Part shown: one piece after another, positions 7,543 through 11,680 of the stretch
Position numbering within the stretch: position 1 is the first letter of the stretch
How the letters are laid out: every line of letters begins with the position of its first letter
Origin: Verrucomicrobiota bacterium
GTDB taxonomy: Bacteria > Verrucomicrobiota > Verrucomicrobiia > Verrucomicrobiales > DEV007
Assembly: GCA_027618625.1 (NCBI GenBank)
Contig: JAQCER010000038.1
Span: 1-11,680 of the forward strand
Length of the DNA stretch: 11,680 bases
Reading direction: 5' to 3'
Translations under genes and position numbers: made by a program
Notes under the pieces: generated by a model
Databases searched by the model: none
Told to the model about the DNA's origin: nothing
The model's input: the letters and a program-made list of their open reading frames with translations, nothing else

Positions 7543-8082
7543 TTAAATAGCTTTCTGGGTTGCGAGCTTCTTGCCTCGCAGTTTGTAAATCTGTTCTTTC
7601 GTCCGCAACTGGGCAAGTGCGTCAATCGTGGCCTTCACAACGTTTCCGTGGTTGTTCGATCCAAGTGATTTGGCCAGGACATCTTTGACCCCGGCCAGTT
7701 CACATACGGCGCGAACACCACCTCCAGCAATAATTCCGGTTCCCGGTGAGGCTGGCTTGAGCAGAACACGGCCACCACCGTATTCTCCAAGCACTTGATG
7801 CGGAATGGTGTGGTCGCGAAGTGCTACGGGCTGAAGGGATTTCTTCGCGGAGTCCGATGCTTTACGGATGGCTTCGGCAACTTCATTGGCCTTGCCAAAG
7901 CCGTAGCCGACATTGCCATTGTGATCACCAGAAACCACCAGCGCACTGAAACTGAAGCGGCGACCGCCCTTGACCACTTTTGCACAGCGGTTGATGAAGA
8001 CTAACTTCTCGGCAACTTCAGGCTTCTCGTCCCGATAAGATCCCGAAGAGGTGCCGTGAGATGTTTGTGATGATTCAGACAT
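7543..8082 (-). CDS. rpsE: Small subunit ribosomal protein S5
   Basis: A 30S protein near the mRNA entry site that contributes to decoding accuracy and mRNA unwinding. The 179-residue sequence has the double-stranded-RNA-binding-like N-terminal domain ([20 protein letters not shown], then [20 protein letters not shown]). The C-terminal domain contains [20 protein letters not shown] and [14 protein letters not shown]. The first 25 or so residues are polar, rich in Ser and Glu, and vary in this family. The C-terminus is a short basic tail ([13 protein letters not shown]). It lies between rplR (29-base gap) and rplO. No Shine-Dalgarno sequence precedes the ATG at 8082. Confidence 0.98.
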   Translation of the reverse strand: MSESSQTSHGTSSGSYRDEKPEVAEKLVFINRCAKVVKGGRRFSFSALVVSGDHNGNVGYGFGKANEVAEAIRKASDSAKKSLQPVALRDHTIPHQVLGEYGGGRVLLKPASPGTGIIAGGGVRAVCELAGVKDVLAKSLGSNNHGNVVKATIDALAQLRTKEQIYKLRGKKLATQKAI

Positions 8083-8111
8083 GGAGTAAATTTACTGCTG
8101 GTGCTTCGTTA

Positions 8112-8468
8112 CTAAAACTTGAGGCCACCCTCACGGGCAGCATCGGCAAGGGCTTTTACCTTTCCTTCGTAAAGGAAACCACCCCGGTCAAAAACTACCG
8201 TTTCGATGCTCTGGCCCTTGGCCCGCTCTGCAATGACTTGACCAATTCTGCTAGCGGCAGCAACGTTGGATCCCTTGGACTCGATACTCTTATCAAGAGT
8301 CGAAGCCGATGCGATCGTGCGAGACGCTTCGTCATCGATCACCTGAGCATAAATATGCTGATTTGAGAAATGCACTGCGAGACGCGGGCGCGCCGGGGTG
8401 CCTTCCACTTTCTTCCGAATTCGGCGGTGGATTTTTCTGCGGACTTCCTTGCGATTAAGATGCGGCAT
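8112..8468 (-). CDS. rplR: Large subunit ribosomal protein L18
   Basis: Binds 5S rRNA, together with L5, in the central protuberance of the 50S subunit. The 118-residue sequence starts with a basic N-terminus ([20 protein letters not shown]). It continues with the family segments [20 protein letters not shown] and [20 protein letters not shown], and ends in the diagnostic [10 protein letters not shown]. Length and position between rplF (37-base gap) and rpsE are canonical. No Shine-Dalgarno sequence is seen before the ATG at 8468. Its 5S-binding partner rplE is disrupted in this window. Confidence 0.98.
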   Translation of the reverse strand: MPHLNRKEVRRKIHRRIRKKVEGTPARPRLAVHFSNQHIYAQVIDDEASRTIASASTLDKSIESKGSNVAAASRIGQVIAERAKGQSIETVVFDRGGFLYEGKVKALADAAREGGLKF

Positions 8469-8505
8469 GGTCGTGATTCGTTAATTAAGACGATGAATCA
8501 ATAGA

Positions 8506-9045
8506 TTATTGAACGCTCTTTCCTGCCTTACGGCGAACGTGTTCTCCTGCATAGCGGACTCCTTTGCCCTTGTAAGGCTCTGGCGGATAATAGGCACGGA
8601 CATCTGCAGCAAACTGTCCAACGCGCTGTTTGTCGATTCCTTCGATACGAATCTTCGTATTCTCGGTGACAGTGACCGTCAAATCAGAAGGAATCGGGTG
8701 AAGAACAGGATGGGAGTAACCCAGGCTCAAATCCAAGTCGCTGCCTTTAACCGCAGCACGGAAACCGACTCCGATGATTTCCAGATCACGGAGGAAACCC
8801 TTACTCACACCCGCCACCATGTTGGAGATCAGACTGCGAGCAGTTCCATGGAGGGCACGCACCTTGCGATCTTCTGTGGAGCGACCGAGTGTCAATCCGC
8901 TCTCGTCCTGACTAAAGGTGATTCCTTCCGGCAACACGAAGGATAATTTGCCCTTCGGGCCTTCGACCGCAACCTCATGAGTGTCACTGACAGTGACCTT
9001 CACTTTGTCCGGAAGCGGGATAATTTGTTTACCAATTCTCGACAT
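8506..9045 (-). CDS. rplF: Large subunit ribosomal protein L6
   Basis: A 50S protein near the factor-binding region and the base of the stalk. The 179-residue sequence is full length with two homologous domains. It starts MSRIGKQIIPLPDKVKVTVS and contains VEGPKGKLSFVLPEGITF and ARSLISNMVAGVSKGFLRDL. The C-terminal signature PEPYKGKGVRYAGEHVRRKA is intact. It sits between rpsH (43-base gap) and rplR, the usual spc order. The ATG at 9045 is set by the family N-terminus. The upstream bases are A/T-rich without a Shine-Dalgarno match. Confidence 0.98.
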   Translation of the reverse strand: MSRIGKQIIPLPDKVKVTVSDTHEVAVEGPKGKLSFVLPEGITFSQDESGLTLGRSTEDRKVRALHGTARSLISNMVAGVSKGFLRDLEIIGVGFRAAVKGSDLDLSLGYSHPVLHPIPSDLTVTVTENTKIRIEGIDKQRVGQFAADVRAYYPPEPYKGKGVRYAGEHVRRKAGKSVQ

Positions 9046-9088
9046 GACTCTAAGTGTTCGGTGAAATTCAAAAATTTCTGAAATGCTC

Positions 9089-9487
9089 CTACCAGACGTA
9101 GGCTAGCAACTCGCCGCCAATGTTCTGCTTGCGCGCCTGTGATCCTGTCATGACCCCTTTAGAAGTCGACAGGATCGAAATACCCAAACCCCCAAGAACG
9201 GGCGGAAGGTTTGCGACTCCAACGTATCGACGCAGGCCCGGACGGCTGACACGCTTCAAGTCAGTTAAAGCTGGCGTGGTGCCCATATACTTAGCCTTCA
9301 CAAGGATCTGCGGAAAGTTACCCGAAGTATCAAGTTCGTATGACCAAATGTAGCCTTCTTCTTTAAGAATTCGCGCGATCTCCCCTTTCATCTTCGAATA
9401 GGGGGCACGGAATTCGTCCTTACCAGCACGGCTGGCATTTTTCAGGCGGGTTAGGAAATCAGAGATGGGATCTGAAAGTGCACTCAT
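9089..9487 (-). CDS. rpsH: Small subunit ribosomal protein S8
   Basis: A primary 16S rRNA-binding protein of the 30S platform; in E. coli it also represses spc operon translation by binding the mRNA near rplE. The 132-residue sequence has the N-terminal LSDPISDFLTRLKNASRAGK and the middle segment GEIARILKEEGYIWSYELD. It ends with the conserved C-terminal GISILSTSKGVMT followed by GGELLAYVW. It directly follows rplE after a 21-base gap; the rpsN (S14) gene usually found between them is absent. I could not recognise an S8 target-like helix in the rplX-rplE gap (10089-10165). Confidence 0.98.
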   Translation of the reverse strand: MSALSDPISDFLTRLKNASRAGKDEFRAPYSKMKGEIARILKEEGYIWSYELDTSGNFPQILVKAKYMGTTPALTDLKRVSRPGLRRYVGVANLPPVLGGLGISILSTSKGVMTGSQARKQNIGGELLAYVW

Positions 9488-9508
9488 AGAAAATAAAGTT
9501 CGATCTGG

Positions 9509-10088
9509 TTAGGCTGCTGTTTCCTTCTTCTGCGGCTTGCGGAATGGCATTCCCAGCTCTTCAAGCAACGCTTTGGCGTGATCATCAACGGTTGCCGTAG
9601 TTACGATGCAGATATCGAAGCCGAGCGGTCTTTGAATTCGGTCGAGATCAAGTTCAGGAAAAATGGTCTGGTCGTTGATACCAAGGGCGTAGTTGCCACG
9701 GCCATCGAAGGCTTTGGCAGAAACTCCACGGAAGTCACGGATCACTGGGATGGCCGTCTTGATGAGACGCTCTAGGAATTCCCACATCTGATCGCCGCGA
9801 AGGGTCACCTTTGCCCCGATGATCTCTCCCTCGCGCAACTTGAAGTTGGCGACGAGTGGCGGCAATCCTCCCATCCACTTTGGTGACTACTGGACGCTGG
9901 CCCGTGATTGCGGACAGGTCACGCACCGCATCTTCCATCGCCTGCTTGCGGTCAGCCTGCTTGCCGAAGCCGCAGTTAAGCACCACTTTCTCGACCTTTG
10001 GGATCTGATGGACATTCTGCAATCCAAGCTTTTCTTTCAGCTTGGGTGCGACTTGCTCTTTGTAAAATTTCTTCAGTGTGGTTTCCAT
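9509..10088 (-). pseudogene. rplE: Large subunit ribosomal protein L5, frameshifted
   Basis: L5 binds 5S rRNA and contacts the P-site tRNA. The first frame (from ATG 10088) encodes a normal N-terminal half: METTLKKFYKEQVAPKLKEK through [13 protein letters not shown], ending at Lys70 (codon 9881-9879). The second half is in another frame: [59 protein letters not shown], to the TAA at 9509. Between Lys70 and the Asn of NFKLREG lie 31 bases (9848-9878); the family normally has six codons here (E. coli TK-ARKSVA-GFK). The segment is thus 13 bases too long, is out of frame, and matches the conserved motif only at its last two codons (VA). The first frame runs on to a stop at 9735. L5 is essential in well-studied bacteria, so an assembly fault or a second copy is likelier than true loss. 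Confidence 0.92.
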
Positions 10089-10165
10089 ACTGTTATAACG
10101 ACAAGGTTAACGAACGTAGGCTAGGGATGAAAGGAGACGAAACGAATGTTGATGCCGTTGATCAA

Positions 10166-10414
10166 TCACCTCTTGGATGGTCGCTCGATCAACTTCACAT
10201 TTGAGATGTGGATCGGACCTTCCCGCTCAATGATGGCTCCCTCCGGATTCATCTGGCTCTTCTTCTCGTGCTTTTTGATCATGCGGACGCCTTCGACGAG
10301 AACCTGATTTTTCCCTGCGAGAACCTGACGGACGGTGCCGTTAGCCCCGCGATGGTTCCCAGAGATGACTTCGACGAGATCGCCGCGACGGACATGTGTC
10401 TTCTTTCTGCTCAT
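10166..10414 (-). CDS. rplX: Large subunit ribosomal protein L24
   Basis: An assembly-initiator protein of the 50S subunit, located near the exit of the peptide tunnel. The 82-residue sequence has a KOW motif ([20 protein letters not shown], about residues 8-27). The family segment [20 protein letters not shown], then [12 protein letters not shown], follows. It is slightly shorter than the E. coli protein and ends soon after the conserved core. Its ATG (10412-10414) overlaps the rplN stop as ATGA, which implies translational coupling. A 77-base gap separates it from rplE. Confidence 0.98.
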   Translation of the reverse strand: MSRKKTHVRRGDLVEVISGNHRGANGTVRQVLAGKNQVLVEGVRMIKKHEKKSQMNPEGAIIEREGPIHISNVKLIERPSKR

Positions 10415-10776
10415 AATACTTCCGGCGCAAGTGAAACGATTTTCATGTAGTTGAGGTCACGCAGCTCACGGGCGACTGGTCCGAAAATACGCGTTCCCTT
10501 GGGATTCTTATCCTTGTCGATAATGACGATTGCATTGCGGTCAAACCGCAGGATTGAACCGTCGCTCCGACGAATCGGAGCCGCAGTGCGAACAACGACA
10601 GCACGGACAACTTCCCCCTTCTTCACGTTCGCTGTCGGTGTAGACTCACGGATGTGCGCGGTAATCACATCGCCCACTCCCGCATGCCGACTGCGGCTGC
10701 CAATTACGCCAATCATCTTGGCGACACGGGCGCCGGTGTTGTCGGCGACCTGGACTTTGGATTCCATTTGTATCAT
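10411..10776 (-). CDS. rplN: Large subunit ribosomal protein L14
   Basis: A 50S protein at the subunit interface, contacting 16S rRNA and the silencing factor RsfS. The 121-residue sequence begins with the classical [20 protein letters not shown]. It contains [20 protein letters not shown] and the conserved [20 protein letters not shown], and closes with [20 protein letters not shown] followed by PEVL. Length is normal. It is the only gene in the window with a clear Shine-Dalgarno sequence, and its stop overlaps the rplX start. Confidence 0.98.
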   Translation of the reverse strand: MIQMESKVQVADNTGARVAKMIGVIGSRSRHAGVGDVITAHIRESTPTANVKKGEVVRAVVVRTAAPIRRSDGSILRFDRNAIVIIDKDKNPKGTRIFGPVARELRDLNYMKIVSLAPEVL

Positions 10777-10787
10777 GGTCGTTCTAG

Positions 10788-10793
10788 CTCCTT
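10788..10793 (-). promoter_or_regulatory. Shine-Dalgarno site of rplN
   Basis: The - strand reads AAGGAG here, 11 bases upstream of the rplN ATG (10774-10776). The spacing is slightly long but usable. It stands out because the other starts I inspected in the window have no comparable motif. Confidence 0.6.
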
Positions 10794-10859
10794 AGATATT
10801 AGAAATTACTGTTAATAGGGAAATACGGGCTTCAAAGAAAGTAGCAGCCCCCGAATAGC

Positions 10860-11174
10860 TTAGTGTGCGAGCACTTCGTCGAGGCGCCAGCGCTTGAGTT
10901 TGCTCATTGGCCGACCTTCAATAATCCGCACCTTGTCTCCCAGCTTTGCCTCACCCTTTTCATCGTGAGCATAAAACTTGGTGGAACTCTTGATGATCTT
11001 CTTAAACTTAGGGTGCGGCACACGGCGGGTCACTTCGACAACGATCGTTTTCTCCATCTTGTCGGAAACCACCACGCCAACTCGCGACTTGCGCAGAGCA
11101 CGATCGATCCCTCCGGCATCTGTAGCGGGTGCCTGGGCTTCGGCTGGTGTTTCGTTTGATTCTTGGTCGCTCAT
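10860..11174 (-). CDS. rpsQ: Small subunit ribosomal protein S17 with acidic N-terminal extension
   Basis: A primary 16S rRNA-binding protein of the OB-fold type. The core starts near residue 27: [20 protein letters not shown], then [40 protein letters not shown] and [16 protein letters not shown]. The E. coli protein is about 84 residues. Here 104 residues include an N-terminal stretch of about 25 rich in Glu, Ala, Thr and Pro ([20 protein letters not shown]). The ATG at 11174 is the only one before the core, so the extension appears real unless a non-ATG start is used. It lies between rpmC (49-base gap) and rplN (83-base gap). Confidence 0.97.
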   Translation of the reverse strand: MSDQESNETPAEAQAPATDAGGIDRALRKSRVGVVVSDKMEKTIVVEVTRRVPHPKFKKIIKSSTKFYAHDEKGEAKLGDKVRIIEGRPMSKLKRWRLDEVLAH

Positions 11175-11223
11175 AATTTCAGGTAAAAGTAGTCGAGAGG
11201 ATCAGTGTCGCGTTAGCGTTGGA

Positions 11224-11430
11224 TCAGGCTGACGCAGCTTTGCTCTTGCTGCGATCGCTCAAGGTGGTTTCGATGCGGGCAATTGCACGCCGCACAGTTC
11301 GAATACGTGCTGGATTGTCTAACTGACCGCTCTCCTTCTGGACTTTGAGGTTGAAGGTCTCTTCCTTGAGCTCGGCACGGCGAAGCACCAGTTCGTCGCT
11401 GCTCATTTCTTTAAACTCATTGATCTTCAT
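11224..11430 (-). CDS. rpmC: Large subunit ribosomal protein L29
   Basis: A small 50S protein at the rim of the peptide exit tunnel, where signal recognition particle and trigger factor dock. The 68-residue sequence is the usual two-helix hairpin: MKINEFKEMSSDELVLRRAE, ELKEETFNLKVQKESGQLDN, then ARIRTVRRAIARIET. It ends in a short tail rich in Ser, Lys and Ala. It follows rplP after 60 bases and precedes rpsQ, the canonical order at the end of the S10 operon. No Shine-Dalgarno sequence is visible. Confidence 0.97.
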   Translation of the reverse strand: MKINEFKEMSSDELVLRRAELKEETFNLKVQKESGQLDNPARIRTVRRAIARIETTLSDRSKSKAASA

Positions 11431-11490
11431 CTTAGTGTGAAAGGATTTCGGCTGAAATATTGAAGGAGAACATGGGGAAGGCGCTAAACA

Positions 11491-11680
11491 TTAACGACGC
11501 TTCACGAAACGGCAACGCACGCCCAATTTGTTGGCAGCGAGACGTAATGCCTCTTTGGCCCCTGACTCAGAGGCGCCGGAAAGCTCGAACAGCACGTTGC
11601 CTGGACGAACGACCGCAACCCAAGCAGCGGGAGCACCCTTACCTTTACCCATACGAGTTTCAGGAGGACGGGCGGTAATC
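11491..11680 (-). CDS. rplP: Large subunit ribosomal protein L16, C-terminal part (cut by the window edge)
   Basis: The last 62 codons of L16, a 50S protein at the A-site tRNA elbow. Reading from the right edge (11680 is the last base of a broken codon) gives [20 protein letters not shown], then [20 protein letters not shown], then [20 protein letters not shown] and RR, with a TAA stop at 11491-11493. The RMGKGKG motif and the C-terminal helix are diagnostic. The gene continues beyond the window. The order rplP-rpmC-rpsQ is that of the S10 operon end, so rpsC and rplV are expected further right. Confidence 0.96.
   Translation of the reverse strand, partial: ITARPPETRMGKGKGAPAAWVAVVRPGNVLFELSGASESGAKEALRLAANKLGVRCRFVKRR

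Noticed and set aside
9848..9878. Programmed ribosomal frameshift site in rplE
   Set aside because: No nearby stop in the first frame and no recognisable slippery sequence. A shift would still leave four extra residues in the most conserved L5 motif.
10089..10165. Possible S8-type autoregulatory site before rplE
   Set aside because: This is the position used in E. coli, but I found only a four-pair TGAT/ATCA stem and no S8-target-like internal loop.
10826..10854. GGGCT/AGCCC hairpin between rpsQ and rplN
   Set aside because: A five-pair stem with a 14-base loop and no T tract inside a continuous operon; likely chance.

Overview
The window looks like a chromosomal housekeeping region of a PVC-superphylum bacterium, most likely a member of Verrucomicrobiota. 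The main clue is the large secreted protein at the left, which has the propeller-plus-C-terminal CxxCH architecture expanded in Verrucomicrobia and Planctomycetes. The phylum call is an inference from gene content and was not tested by phylogeny.

Layout from left to right. Bases 88-3585 (- strand) hold a secreted PVC-type heme-binding CxxCH protein. A short divergent intergenic region (3616-3714) separates it from a small + strand ybaB/ebfC gene (3715-4029). ybaB converges with a long - strand ribosomal-protein block that fills the rest of the window. Read in transcription order, from the right edge leftward, this block is rplP (partial), rpmC, rpsQ, rplN, rplX, rplE (frameshifted), rpsH, rplF, rplR, rpsE, rplO, secY, adk (degenerate) and map. 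It corresponds to the end of the S10 operon joined to the spc operon. All genes point the same way, with gaps of about 20-85 bases and one 4-base overlap (rplN/rplX), so they probably form one transcript whose promoter lies beyond the right edge. The products are ribosomal subunits, the SecY translocon channel and the N-terminal methionine-removing enzyme, the usual co-regulated set for making and exporting proteins.

I see no new defence, mobile or biosynthetic system here. The points worth a second look are departures from the canonical operon. rplE carries a frame-breaking 31-base segment in place of a highly conserved motif. adk has lost about 46 codons of the AMP-binding region and is frame-disrupted in its LID. 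rpsN and rpmD are absent from their usual places. SecY has an extra C-terminal predicted membrane helix after a glycine/alanine linker. Only rplN has a convincing Shine-Dalgarno sequence. No gene-free stretch exceeds about 130 bases, and no tRNA, rRNA, CRISPR array or insertion sequence was recognised.
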